A stretch of DNA of 35,456 bases from G963674685 sp964591275 (GCA_964591275.1 CAZQAE010000052.1:1-35456), one strand, 5' to 3'. Positions 1 through 8,457 are shown, numbered from the stretch's first letter. The notes: a model not told the origin generated them from the letters alone. A program made the numbers and translations.

Positions 1-1
1 T

Positions 2-667
2 TCGGCAATGGCATTGGCGCAGGTTGGCGAATTTTCCTTTGTCCTCATTTTTGCCGCGGATAAGACAAATCTGCTGATGAAACAACCCTTGGATAATTTC
101 CTCATTGCAGCGGTCTTGTCCATGCTGATCACGCCGGTGGCGCTGGTATTTGCCCCGCATGTGGCTGCCGGAGCCGGAAAATTGAGCATGCTTACCCGGT
201 TTCTGGACGTGCAGACCGCGCAACACGCAACCATGAGAAAGAAACAATGGCATGATCATGTGATCATTGCGGGCTTTGGCATGACCGGCGAGATGCTGGC
301 GGATTCTCTTAAAGGGCATCAGGTCGAACACGTGGTTGTTGATTTAAATCCAGAAAATGTTCGTCGGGCGATTTCGGGCGGCGTGCCGGCTTATTTCGGC
401 GATGTAACGCAGTCGGAAGTATTAAAACTGCTGGGCGTAAAACGTGCGCGCACGCTGGTTGTCATCATCAACGACCCTGACGCTTCGGAGCGAGCGGTCC
501 GAGCGGCGCGAGGCATTTCCGCGAATCTGCACATTTTTGCCCGCACCCGATATCAAATCGATGTGGAGTCCCTTCGCGCCGCGGGGGCCGACGATGTCGT
601 ATCCGCGGAAAAGGAAGCTGCCGTCAAGGTAAGTTCCTGCGTCCTGGCGGAACTTGGCTTCCTTTAG
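2..667 (+). CDS. KefB/KefC-like cation:proton antiporter, C-terminal part (5' truncated by window edge)
   Basis: The reading frame is open to the left edge, so the N-terminal membrane helices lie outside the window. What is seen first is the end of an antiporter membrane domain: the AQVGEFSFVL motif, typical of late helices of CPA2 exchangers, then one more hydrophobic helix. A Rossmann-type RCK/TrkA-N domain follows, starting at VIIAGFGMTGEMLAD and containing the acidic DLNPENV strand end that binds the nucleotide. The frame ends soon after the RCK_N domain (EKEAAVKVSS...), with no RCK_C domain. By family knowledge this is an inner-membrane K+/H+ or Na+/H+ exchanger gated by a dinucleotide-binding regulatory domain. 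Ion specificity cannot be read from the fragment. Its neighbour katA starts 140 bases downstream; a link through oxidative or electrophile stress is only inferred. Confidence 0.85.
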   Translation, partial: SAMALAQVGEFSFVLIFAADKTNLLMKQPLDNFLIAAVLSMLITPVALVFAPHVAAGAGKLSMLTRFLDVQTAQHATMRKKQWHDHVIIAGFGMTGEMLADSLKGHQVEHVVVDLNPENVRRAISGGVPAYFGDVTQSEVLKLLGVKRARTLVVIINDPDASERAVRAARGISANLHIFARTRYQIDVESLRAAGADDVVSAEKEAAVKVSSCVLAELGFL

Positions 668-806
668 ATTCGTGACAAACGCCAAAGTGTGATACCATAC
701 GGTTATTAGGATCCCAAGATTAGACAACTACAATATACATCCTGTGAGCGCGTTGTGCGTGTACAAAGAAGCCCAAACCTAACGCTTTTAGAAAGAAGGA
801 GAAACC

Positions 807-2261
807 ATGACTAAGAAACTGACCACCAACGCGGGCGCTCCCGTCGCCGACAACCAAAACATCATGACTGCGGGGCCGCGCGGCCCGGCGCTGCTGCAGG
901 ACGTGTGGTATCTGGAAAAGCTCGCCCACTTCGACCGGGAGGTGATTCCCGAGCGCCGCATGCATGCCAAGGGTTCGGGTGCCTTTGGGACCTTCACCGT
1001 CACGCATGACATCAGCCAGTACACTAAGGCGAATGTTTTTTCCGAGGTCGGCAAAAAGACCGACATGTTCGTCCGCTTCTCCACCGTGGCCGGCGAGCGG
1101 GGCGCAGCGGACGCCGAGCGCGACATCCGCGGCTTTGCGATGAAATTCTACACCGGGGAAGGCAATTGGGACCTGGTGGGCAACAACACGCCGGTGTTCT
1201 TTTTGAAAGATCCGATGAAGTTTCCTGACCTCAACAAGGCCGTGAAGCGCGACCCAAAAACCAACCTGCGTAGCGCGCGCAACAACTGGGACTTCTGGTC
1301 CTCGCTGCCCGAGTCGTTGCACCAAGTCACCATCACCATGAGCGAACGGGGCATCCCGCTCTCGTACCGTCACATAAACGGCTACGGCAGCCACACCTAC
1401 AGCCTGATCAACGCGAAAAATGAGCGGTTCTGGGTCAAGTTCCACTTCAAGACCCAGCAGGGGATCAAAAACCTGAGCGACGCCGAAGCGGAAGCGATGG
1501 TCGGCAAGTGCCGGGAGAGCCACCAGCGCGACCTGTTCGACAGCATCGAAAAAGGCGATTTCCCCAAGTGGAGCATGAAGATTCAGGTCGTTCCCGAAAA
1601 GGAGGCCGCAAACTTCCCCTTCAACCCCTTCGATCTGACCAAGGTTTGGCCTCACGGCGACTATCCACTGATCGACGTGGGCGAATTCGAATTGAACAAG
1701 AACCCCGAAAACTATTTCGCCGATGTCGAGCAGGCCGCGTTCAACCCGGCCAACATCGTGCCCGGAATTGGTTTCTCACCAGATAAAATGTTGCAGGGAC
1801 GACTGTTCTCCTACGGCGACGCGCAGCGCTACCGGCTTGGCGTGAACCATCACCTGATCCCGGTGAACGCGGCTCGTTGCCCATTTAGCAGTCCCCACCG
1901 CGACGGCGCCATGCGCGTGGACGGCAACCACGGCGGCACACTCGCATACGAGCCAAACAGTTATGGCGAGTGGCAAGAGCAGCCAGAGTTCGCCGAACCG
2001 CCCTTGAGCCTGGAAGGGGCCGCCGACCACTGGAACCACCGCGAAGACAATGACGACTATTACTCCCAACCCGGCAACCTGTTTCGCCTGATGAACGCCG
2101 AGCAGCGCAATGCGCTATTCGGAAACACTGCCAGGGCTATGGGCGACGCGCCAAAGGAGATAAAAATCCGACACATCGGCAACTGCATGAAGGCCGATCC
2201 GGCTTATGGCAAGGGAGTGGCCGACGCGCTGGGCATTGCGCTGAGCGAAGTCCCGGCATAG
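807..2261 (+). CDS. katA: Monofunctional haem catalase (small-subunit type)
   Basis: The 484-residue product has the length and motifs of clade 3 small-subunit catalases, which turn hydrogen peroxide into water and oxygen. The distal-pocket His53 sits in the ERRMHAKGSGAFG segment. The RFSTVAGERGAADAERD block follows, then the distal Asn at 126/127 in DLVGNNTPVFF. The proximal haem ligand is Tyr336 in RLFSYGDAQRYRLG. No signal peptide is seen, so it acts in the cytoplasm. The ATG at 807 has a strong AAGGAG ribosome site seven bases upstream. The gene stands alone, with 139 bases upstream and about 440 bases without a convincing gene downstream. I saw no clear PerR or OxyR site. A 311-residue open frame on the opposite strand is a composition shadow. 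Confidence 0.97.
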   Translation: MTKKLTTNAGAPVADNQNIMTAGPRGPALLQDVWYLEKLAHFDREVIPERRMHAKGSGAFGTFTVTHDISQYTKANVFSEVGKKTDMFVRFSTVAGERGAADAERDIRGFAMKFYTGEGNWDLVGNNTPVFFLKDPMKFPDLNKAVKRDPKTNLRSARNNWDFWSSLPESLHQVTITMSERGIPLSYRHINGYGSHTYSLINAKNERFWVKFHFKTQQGIKNLSDAEAEAMVGKCRESHQRDLFDSIEKGDFPKWSMKIQVVPEKEAANFPFNPFDLTKVWPHGDYPLIDVGEFELNKNPENYFADVEQAAFNPANIVPGIGFSPDKMLQGRLFSYGDAQRYRLGVNHHLIPVNAARCPFSSPHRDGAMRVDGNHGGTLAYEPNSYGEWQEQPEFAEPPLSLEGAADHWNHREDNDDYYSQPGNLFRLMNAEQRNALFGNTARAMGDAPKEIKIRHIGNCMKADPAYGKGVADALGIALSEVPA

Positions 2262-2707
2262 TGAGAACGCCGCCCGTCATGCCAACATTGATTTCTTTGT
2301 GGGCGGGCAGCAATAAGCAAAACTGATCTGTATTGAATTTGGAGGCTGGCTCCCGTGCTTCGGCCTCCATTTCATTGAGCTTCGCAAGCCTTGGAAAAAG
2401 TGCTGATATCGCTTCTTCATTTTCCGGCGAACACTCATTAATTGGCACTGTCAAGAATCTTCCGCACTTTCGATGGATTTTTGTGGACATCCATTCTCAC
2501 GCTGGTGATATCATCGATCTTGGACCAGATTGGCCCCTTTCGTATGTTGCCTGTGTTATGAGTCCTTCCACATCTGGACCTACGAAGATGCGAAAGGGAG
2601 TCGGTTGGTCCATATTGTCTAATATTGCGTCGCCCTCACGCGCTGGGGCATGCAAGTCTCACCTAAAGCAAATCCTGGTATAATTTTGTATCCAACCATT
2701 GACAGGC
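2262..2707. other. Long intergenic stretch between katA and the HAD gene, with a possible frameshifted ORF on the minus strand
   Basis: About 445 bases hold no intact recognisable gene. Open frames of 116 codons (plus) and 117 codons (minus) show no recognisable domain. No clear intrinsic terminator for katA was found; the CCGCCCG / CGGGCGG pairing just after its stop is imperfect and lacks a T run. The base composition is more AT-rich than the flanking genes, as expected of decayed or non-coding DNA. The most coding-like reading is a minus-strand frame, listed separately. Confidence 0.5.
2437..2613 (-). pseudogene. Possible small gene broken by a one-base shift
   Basis: On the minus strand an ATG at 2613 opens a frame starting MDQPTPFRIFVGPDVEG. 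It runs about 24 codons before reaching a run of four Gs around 2538. Its own frame soon stops at 2497-2499, but with one extra base in that run the reading continues as a protein-like segment (PIWSKIDDITSVRMDVHKNP...) to a TAA near 2437. The restored product would be about 58 residues. I do not recognise the family. It could be a genuine frameshifted remnant, a homopolymer sequencing error, or chance. There is no strong ribosome site before the ATG. Confidence 0.22.
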
Positions 2708-3361
2708 TCATTTCAACAGCGCCGCGAAATCTTCCATCAGATCGATGATGCGGTGCGCATCCGACAGGTCCGCGTCGGACAGATAACTGCGCAGCGCCCA
2801 AACGGTGGCGCCGGCGGCGCGGCCCGATTGAATGCCGTAAGGGGCGTTTTCGATGACGAGGCTTTCCTTCCCGGAAACGCCCAACTGCGCCATCGCCGCC
2901 ATATAGGGCTCGGGGTTCGGTTTGCCGTGCAGGATTTCATCGCCGCACACGGATGCCGCGAAGCATTCCGCCATGTCGGGCGGCATGATTTTATTGATCT
3001 CATGGCGACTCGTCCCCGTCACGAAGGCCAGCTTCATCCCGGCATCACGCAGTATTTCCAACGCGGTCATTGCGCCGGGGAAGACTTTGGGAGTGCGGAC
3101 ATTCGTTTTGAAAATCTCGATTTTTTTGTCGATAAGCGCCTGCGCCCTGGCGCGCGTGCTCATGAGGCCGGCGTTTTTAATAAAATCTTTCGCCGACTTT
3201 TCGGGCTTTTCGCCCTCACGCCTATAGACTTCTTCCTCGTCAATCAAAAGGCCCAGTTCCTGTCCGGCGCGAACCCAAGCGTCCACGTGCTGAGGCATCG
3301 AATCCAGCAAAACACCGTCCACGTCGAATAAAACGGCCTTGTATTCATCAATGATCGTCAT
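2708..3361 (-). CDS. HAD-superfamily hydrolase (beta-phosphoglucomutase/phosphatase-like)
   Basis: The 217-residue protein has the four HAD motifs in order. Motif I is FDVDGVLLDS, with nucleophile Asp13 and acid/base Asp15. The helical cap follows at residues 18-85, then motif II with the Thr/Ser in FVTGTSRHE, motif III Lys in HGKPNPEPY, and motif IV in VIENAPYGIQSG, where the usual EDS reads ENA. The long helical cap after motif I marks subfamily IA, which includes phosphoglycolate phosphatases, beta-phosphoglucomutases and sugar-phosphate phosphatases. The substrate cannot be assigned. The protein is cytoplasmic with no signal peptide. The gene stands alone, opposite in strand to both neighbours, and diverges from the operon beginning at 3473, with about 110 bases between them for two promoters. 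Confidence 0.88.
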   Translation of the reverse strand: MTIIDEYKAVLFDVDGVLLDSMPQHVDAWVRAGQELGLLIDEEEVYRREGEKPEKSAKDFIKNAGLMSTRARAQALIDKKIEIFKTNVRTPKVFPGAMTALEILRDAGMKLAFVTGTSRHEINKIMPPDMAECFAASVCGDEILHGKPNPEPYMAAMAQLGVSGKESLVIENAPYGIQSGRAAGATVWALRSYLSDADLSDAHRIIDLMEDFAALLK

Positions 3362-3472
3362 AAGTTATCGCCTGTAGAAGCAGAAACACATTTTGCCGTC
3401 GCAAGACTAAACACCTAATACGTCATCGTTCATGTCTTGTCACGAGCGCGCCGCGCGGGTACAAATCAAAGC

Positions 3473-4600
3473 ATGTCGAATCGCTTTGACCGCTCAATTA
3501 CCCGTCGCTTAATACGCATTGCGCGCGCGCCGGGCCTCGGCTTTATTCCCATCGCTCTGCTTTTATTTTTTGCGACCGATAGCCTCATCGCGCAAAGCGT
3601 CAGACATCGAATCGCCGAATCGCCTTTTCGTTTCGCGCAATCCTCTATCGCGCTGGTCGATGAGATCCTTGAGCAGGCGGCTAACTCGCCGTCTCCCAAA
3701 GCCGTTTTTTTAGGAGACAGCGCGGTGCGCGGGGCGCGACTGGCGGCGGATGAAACGCTGCCGGTTTTCTTTGAAAAGATGCTCGCCACGCAATCAGGCA
3801 AGCCCTGGACAGTTTTTAACCTGGGTCTGACCGCCGCGAGCAACTCCGATAAACTTTTGCTATTGCGTCGCATGATTGACGGGAATTGCAGGCCGGAGCT
3901 CGTGGTGATCGCCGACAATATGAAATTCTATTCACGACAATATCCGGTCCAGACAGCCCGCTATCCAAAACTCGCGACGGCGGCTTTGCGCCAAAGGCAT
4001 CGAAAGTTGGTTTACGGCGTTTTGTCTCTCAAAGAAACGCCGCGCAAAACGCTTTGGGCCGGACCGGACAACATTGCCGATGAGCTTGCCGCCCGGGTTT
4101 TTCTGGTGCGCAACCGCGACTTCATCGCCGGCTTCTTCGGCGCGGGCGATCATCCCTTTCGCCGAGGGCTGACAGCTTTCAATCACATCAAACGCCGCCT
4201 TGCCGGACCTAGCGAAGAGCTGGCCGACAAAACGGGAAATTCGCGCTACTATGATTTGCCCAAGTTGAACCTGAGGCCGGAAACCGGCGTCAACGCACGC
4301 GCGCTGGGCGAGATTCAAAAGACCTGCTTCGAAAATGATTTGAACTGCTTTTTCTATCTGACGCCGATCAACGTCGCCCGGGCTTATCGCGAAGAAAATT
4401 TCACGCGCGAAACCTTTAACCGTTATCGCAACGCCGTTCGTGATCTGCTGGGCATTGACCCGAAGCACGTCGCCGACCTGACAACTCTGCTGGGCGAAGA
4501 CGATTTTCACGATATAGATCACCCCACGCGAAACGGAGTGCAGAAACTCGCCGCGGAATTGGTCCGGCGAACGCAAGAGATTGCGGGGGCGACGCCATGA
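3473..4600 (+). CDS. Membrane-anchored SGNH-hydrolase-like protein, partner of an MBOAT acyltransferase
   Basis: The 375-residue product begins with a basic stretch and one hydrophobic segment (about residues 22-40, LGFIPIALLLFFATDSL), placing the rest in the periplasm. An SGNH-type block I follows, VFLGDSAVRG, with the likely nucleophile Ser83. Near the C-terminus a DxxH pair (Asp347, His350 in HDIDHPTRNG) completes a hydrolase triad. The gene overlaps the following MBOAT gene by four bases (ATGA), a pairing known from DltD/DltB and the AlgJ/AlgX-AlgI alginate acetylation systems. In those the MBOAT protein moves acyl groups across the membrane and the SGNH protein places them on the polymer. 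I infer the same division of work here; the acceptor is unknown. A TTG at 3437 is an alternative start, but the ATG at 3473 sits directly before the basic signal-anchor. Confidence 0.75.
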   Translation: MSNRFDRSITRRLIRIARAPGLGFIPIALLLFFATDSLIAQSVRHRIAESPFRFAQSSIALVDEILEQAANSPSPKAVFLGDSAVRGARLAADETLPVFFEKMLATQSGKPWTVFNLGLTAASNSDKLLLLRRMIDGNCRPELVVIADNMKFYSRQYPVQTARYPKLATAALRQRHRKLVYGVLSLKETPRKTLWAGPDNIADELAARVFLVRNRDFIAGFFGAGDHPFRRGLTAFNHIKRRLAGPSEELADKTGNSRYYDLPKLNLRPETGVNARALGEIQKTCFENDLNCFFYLTPINVARAYREENFTRETFNRYRNAVRDLLGIDPKHVADLTTLLGEDDFHDIDHPTRNGVQKLAAELVRRTQEIAGATP

Positions 4601-5739
4601 CCGGCTCCGTCGCCTATCTGCTTTTCATCACGCCTGTCGCCATCGCGGGCCTGTGGTTTTTCAAAACGGCTCGCGCACGCAGTCTCTGGATCGCCGCGTG
4701 GTCGCTTCTGATACTCATTCAGTACGCAGGCGCTTTCGCCGTTCCGACCTTGTTATGCGTTTTAGGCACATACGCCCTCTCGGGTTACGCGGCGAAAAGC
4801 GAAGGCCTCAAAAAAAAGCTATTGACCGCCGCCGCCATCGCCGCTCCGCTGGGCTATCTGCTGGCGGTAAAATGGCCGAACGGCCTTGTCGCGGGCGCGC
4901 CGGGCGCCTCCTGGATCGCGCCTCTTTCGGCCAGCTATCTGAGCTTTCAACTCATCCACTTCGCGGTGGAGCGCGGCAGAGGGAATATCGCTAAGCGGGT
5001 GCAACCGGAAACTTTTGTTTCATATGCTCTCTTTTTTCCCACGCTGCCCGCTGGTCCCATCAAGCGCTATGAAAATTTTCGCGCGCAGGCCGAAGCCCCT
5101 GCTTCTTTTGATTCGGGGGAATTTTCAGCGGGAATTTTCCGCGTGGCCCTCGGCTTTTTCAAAAAGCTCGTCATCGCGCAGTCCTGCTGGGTTTGGCTCG
5201 ATGGATGGCGACACGCCGACGACTCCGGCCTCATCGCGCTGGCCTGTTGCTGGCTATATTTCATTTTCATATACGCGGATTTCAGCGGCTATTCGGACAT
5301 CGCCATCGGGACGGCGAAGATGATGGGATTCCGGGTCGAGGAAAATTTCGACTGGCCCATCTTTGCAACAAATCCATCGGATTTCTGGAAGCGCTGGCAT
5401 AAAACACTGACAGGTTTCATCAGGGACTATATATTCATACCGATGGGTGGATCCCGCGTGGCGTTTTGGCGAATCGGCCTTAACACCACCGTCGCCATGG
5501 CCGCCGTCGGACTGTGGCACGGGTTCGCCGCAAATTTTCTGGCCTGGGGTTTGTACCACGCGGGCTTGCTACTGGCTTGGCGCTCGATTAAAAGACTCAC
5601 CGCGTACCGGTTGCCGAACCGTGCGGGCCGGATCGTAGGCTGGCTTGTGACGGCGAACCTTGTGGCCGTGGGCTGGATATTTTTCGACAGACCTCTTGAT
5701 GAGGCTTGGACAATCATTCGTACGATGCTGTTTTTATAA
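4597..5739 (+). CDS. MBOAT-family membrane O-acyltransferase (AlgI/DltB-like)
   Basis: The product has 380 residues and is hydrophobic throughout. It carries the MBOAT signature: FPTLPAGPIKRYENF at about residue 147, IYADFSGYSDIAIGTAKMMGF, then FWKRWHKTLTGFIRDYIFIPMGG with His268, and the catalytic His308 in VGLWHGFAANFLAWGLYH. Family members transfer acetyl or other acyl groups across the inner membrane to exported polysaccharide or teichoic acid. It overlaps the upstream SGNH gene by four bases and is followed two bases later by an exported glycoside-hydrolase-like gene, so the three are co-transcribed. At 380 residues it is shorter than typical AlgI (about 460-520), mostly at the termini. 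The catalytic core is intact. Confidence 0.92.
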   Translation: MTGSVAYLLFITPVAIAGLWFFKTARARSLWIAAWSLLILIQYAGAFAVPTLLCVLGTYALSGYAAKSEGLKKKLLTAAAIAAPLGYLLAVKWPNGLVAGAPGASWIAPLSASYLSFQLIHFAVERGRGNIAKRVQPETFVSYALFFPTLPAGPIKRYENFRAQAEAPASFDSGEFSAGIFRVALGFFKKLVIAQSCWVWLDGWRHADDSGLIALACCWLYFIFIYADFSGYSDIAIGTAKMMGFRVEENFDWPIFATNPSDFWKRWHKTLTGFIRDYIFIPMGGSRVAFWRIGLNTTVAMAAVGLWHGFAANFLAWGLYHAGLLLAWRSIKRLTAYRLPNRAGRIVGWLVTANLVAVGWIFFDRPLDEAWTIIRTMLFL

Positions 5740-5741
5740 AG

Positions 5742-7274
5742 ATGCGAAAGCAAATATTGAATACTAAACTGATATGCTTATTGATGATTGCATCGGCCTT
5801 ATTCATCTTGGCTTGGACCGCTGTCGCTTTCGCCGACGATGAGGAGGCCGCCCAAATTTATCTGCGTGGATTGAATCTGTTTTACGACGCCAAACATCAA
5901 GGCGCGTGCGTCGCCTTCCAGCTTCTGATCGACAAATATCCAGGCCGCCCCGAGACCCGCGATGCGATTTATAAAATCGCCGAGTCTCATTATCGCCGGA
6001 ACGAGTGGGAAAAGGCCGGAGCCTTCTATCGCCTGTACATGGAGCGTTTTCCCTTATCCGCCAATGCACGGGACGCCAAGAAGCGCCTGGCACAATGCGA
6101 AAATTGGCATGGCGCTAAAATTCACGCTGCGCGTCCACTGTCGCTTTATCCGCCATTGCGCCATGCGGCGGTGATTTCCGAGTCGATTCCCTATAGCGAC
6201 GTGGCGGACCTGCGCCGGGGCTTCAGCGATCTGGCGGGCGAAAACTTCAACACCATCATCATATGGGGAACGCGGCCCATGCAGGCCTCAATCCACGGGC
6301 CTGTCCGAAGCGCGACAACGCAGCAGGGCGCCTATTTCAAAACCCATCAGATTCCGGTGATCGACGCCGATCTGGTCGAGAAGGCCAGCCGCGTAGCGCA
6401 CGGTTTCGGCATGCGCCTTTTTGTGATGCTTCCCGTGCGCGATTGCCCCTGGATGCTTGAAACGCAGCAGCTCATGGACCGCAAATGGTCGCACGCGAGC
6501 AATGAATATAACGAATCGACCTTGCTCGATCCTTTCAACGCGGAGGCCGTGGCACTCATCGAAGCTCTTGCTGCGGATCTGGCCGCCACATCCATTGACG
6601 GGATTATTCTGACGGGAAGGCTCGACCTTCGCCCGGAAGAAGGGATGTCGGCCAAGGCTCTTGAGGCTTATTCCATTTTTATGGGCACCGAGGCAGAGCC
6701 GGAAAAGTTTTTTCAAAAGGACGAGAAAGGCGAGATGCGATTTTCCGAACCCTTCGCGCAATATGCCCTGTTTAAAACCCGACATATGAACGGGCTTGTC
6801 AAAAAGATTAAGGGGGAAATCAAAGCGGTCAATCCGGCCATGCAGGTGTTTGCGGAACTTGATCCACTGGCCCTGATCGATCCCGCGCAGGCCCTTGCGC
6901 AGCGAAGCCAGGATGGGAAAGCGCTTTTTGAAACGGGGGTTGACGGCGTCTTTGTTCGCTACGATTGGAGGCGCGACGACCCGGCTTTCGGCAAAAGCGT
7001 GACAATGCGTCTTGACGCCCTGGCGCGTATGTCAAAAGAGGCGGCGGCGATAAATAGCGACGGCAGGCGATGGATATTCGCCCTGCCGACCGAAGAAGCG
7101 GGCAGCAGGAGATTTCTGCCACAGTGGGAAATTACCAAGGCGCTGGCGAACCTGCGCGGCAAGAATGCGGTTGGCATTGCTTTATTTCCCCTGTCAAATT
7201 CTTTCCCTTATAATAAATACCTGATATCGGGAACCGGCACGAACTCATCGACCGGCTCTGCCATTGCACACTAA
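5742..7274 (+). CDS. Exported TPR protein with PgaB-like glycoside-hydrolase domain
   Basis: The start is taken at the ATG at 5742, two bases after the MBOAT stop, because it opens directly on a signal peptide (MRKQILNTKLICLLMIASALFILAWTAVAFA, cleaved near residue 31). Residues about 33-125 are tetratricopeptide-like (IYLRGLNLFYDAKHQGACVAF..., then YRRNEWEKAGAFYRLYMERFP), resembling YbgF/BamD-type repeats. Residues about 150-490 resemble the TIM-barrel C-terminal domain of PgaB and related putative glycosidases: LRRGFSDLAGENFNTIIIWG, GFGMRLFVMLPV, LDPFNAEAVALIEALAADLA and SIDGIILTG. PgaB binds, deacetylates and cleaves poly-N-acetylglucosamine during export. Here the deacetylase domain is absent and repeats take its place. 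Together with the two upstream genes this suggests modification or trimming of an exported polysaccharide. The domain match is by eye and the exact glycosidase family is uncertain. Confidence 0.7.
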   Translation: MRKQILNTKLICLLMIASALFILAWTAVAFADDEEAAQIYLRGLNLFYDAKHQGACVAFQLLIDKYPGRPETRDAIYKIAESHYRRNEWEKAGAFYRLYMERFPLSANARDAKKRLAQCENWHGAKIHAARPLSLYPPLRHAAVISESIPYSDVADLRRGFSDLAGENFNTIIIWGTRPMQASIHGPVRSATTQQGAYFKTHQIPVIDADLVEKASRVAHGFGMRLFVMLPVRDCPWMLETQQLMDRKWSHASNEYNESTLLDPFNAEAVALIEALAADLAATSIDGIILTGRLDLRPEEGMSAKALEAYSIFMGTEAEPEKFFQKDEKGEMRFSEPFAQYALFKTRHMNGLVKKIKGEIKAVNPAMQVFAELDPLALIDPAQALAQRSQDGKALFETGVDGVFVRYDWRRDDPAFGKSVTMRLDALARMSKEAAAINSDGRRWIFALPTEEAGSRRFLPQWEITKALANLRGKNAVGIALFPLSNSFPYNKYLISGTGTNSSTGSAIAH

Positions 7275-7284
7275 AGGAGAAATC

Positions 7285-8457
7285 GTGACCGACGCACCAA
7301 AGTTTGCGCGGTTGATCGGACTGGCGGCGGCGCTTTGCGTCCTCACTATCGTCTGCGTCGCCTCGTCAAACGCCCAGGAGAAGGAGACTCTTCTCACCAT
7401 TGTCTTTTCCGCCGATTCGCTGGGAGAAGTTCAACCCTGCGGTTGAAGCGCTTCGGCGTCTGGCGGTCTTGCCAGAAAAGCGGGCGTTATCAAAGGACTG
7501 AAGGAAAAAAACGAGCATGTGCTGGTTTTCGAAATAGGAGATCAGTTTCATAAATCTCCTTTTTACAGCGAAGCGCTGCGCCCTCGGGAGCTTGAGCGGG
7601 CACGTTTGTTCGTCCGCGTGGCCAATCGCATCGGACTTTCCGGAGCGACTTTCGGCGAACTGGATTTCGCCCTGGGACCGGATGTTTTCCGTGAGCTGGC
7701 AAGCCGGATGAAGTATCCCTTATTCGCCGGAAACGTTGTGGATGAAAAAAGCGGCCAGCCCTTGTTTCAGGGGTCCAAAGTCATCACCATTGACGGATAT
7801 CGCATCGGTTTGATGGGTATCGTGTCGGCGGATTTTATGTACGGGGAAAATGCCGTGAGCCATAAAGGCATGAAGATCCTGCCGCCCGCCGAATATGCGA
7901 AAGCAGAATCGCGCAAGCTCAAAAAACAGTGCGACTTCATCATCGCGCTGGCGCATTTGAACAAAGACGAACTCAAAGAGACGGCGACGCAGGCCGATCC
8001 GCTGTCTTTCATTCTCGCCGGCCACAACACGAACCTTTTCACCAAAGAGGTTCGTGAACTATCCAAAACGCCGATTTTTCAGCTGCAAAATCGGGGAAGA
8101 GAGCTTGGGCTTTTGCGAATCAGGCTTGCCGCCGATGACTTCAAATTCGACAATCGTAGCGAGAGTGCCAATATACGAAACCGGATTCGGTTTTACGAAC
8201 AAACCGTCGAGCGCTTTCAGCGCGAAATGCAAGGCCAGACGCCGGAGGATTATTATAAGAATCAGCCTTCAGGTTTAAAGCGCTACAAAGGATATTTGAA
8301 AAGGCTCAAAAAGGACCGGCGAGCGCTTTTGCGCCTAGCCAAGCCGGGATCCTATTATGAGTACGAAACCATCAAGCTGAACAAAGAGATGGATGAAGAC
8401 ATGCAAGTCAACGGCTGGACCACAAAGTTTGTCGAAACCTATCCGAGCGGAAAATGA
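7285..8457 (+). CDS. Exported metallophosphatase/5'-nucleotidase-like protein, probable selenoprotein (in-frame TGA = Sec54)
   Basis: The frame opens at GTG 7285 with AAGGAGA five bases upstream, gives a signal peptide (cleavage near Ala30) and runs to a TGA at 7444-7446. It then continues in the same frame without a stop to 8457, 390 residues in all. Sequence on both sides of the TGA belongs to one protein: GEVQPCG, TGA, SASASGGLARKAGVIKGL. In the exported metallophosphatase family this place normally reads PCGC followed by GGLARRA, so the TGA replaces the second Cys of a CxC pair. A hairpin 18 bases downstream fits a bacterial SECIS. The metal-ligand motifs are weak: ADSLG instead of DxHG, and GATFGELDF instead of GNHE. 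The role may therefore be redox or binding rather than nucleotidase. The C-terminal 90 residues are a basic coiled-coil-like extension. The gene lies 10 bases after the PgaB-like gene and 7 before rsgA. Confidence 0.8.
7447..7482 (+). promoter_or_regulatory. Candidate bacterial SECIS element
   Basis: Directly after the in-frame TGA the mRNA can fold with a lower stem CGCTT (7449-7453) paired to AAGCG (7478-7482). Above an internal loop there is a perfect six-pair upper stem TCTGGC (7459-7464) with GCCAGA (7471-7476), and the apical loop is GGTCTT (7465-7470). Known bSECIS elements place a small apical loop with G in its first positions about 16-37 bases after the UGA; here the gap is 18. The loop GGUCU matches the one in E. 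coli fdhF, which SelB recognises. The fold was worked out by hand. Confidence 0.8.

Noticed and set aside
720..1655. 311-residue open frame on the minus strand
   Set aside because: It lies wholly opposite the catalase gene, has no family motif, and arises from the codon bias of katA.
2333..2683. 116-residue plus-strand frame after katA
   Set aside because: No ribosome site, no recognisable domain and low-complexity composition.
7519..8457. Separate gene starting at GTG 7519, with 7264-7446 as an independent short gene
   Set aside because: Both parts are in one frame, the conserved GGLAR segment lies between them, and no ribosome site precedes 7519. Sec read-through explains the data better.
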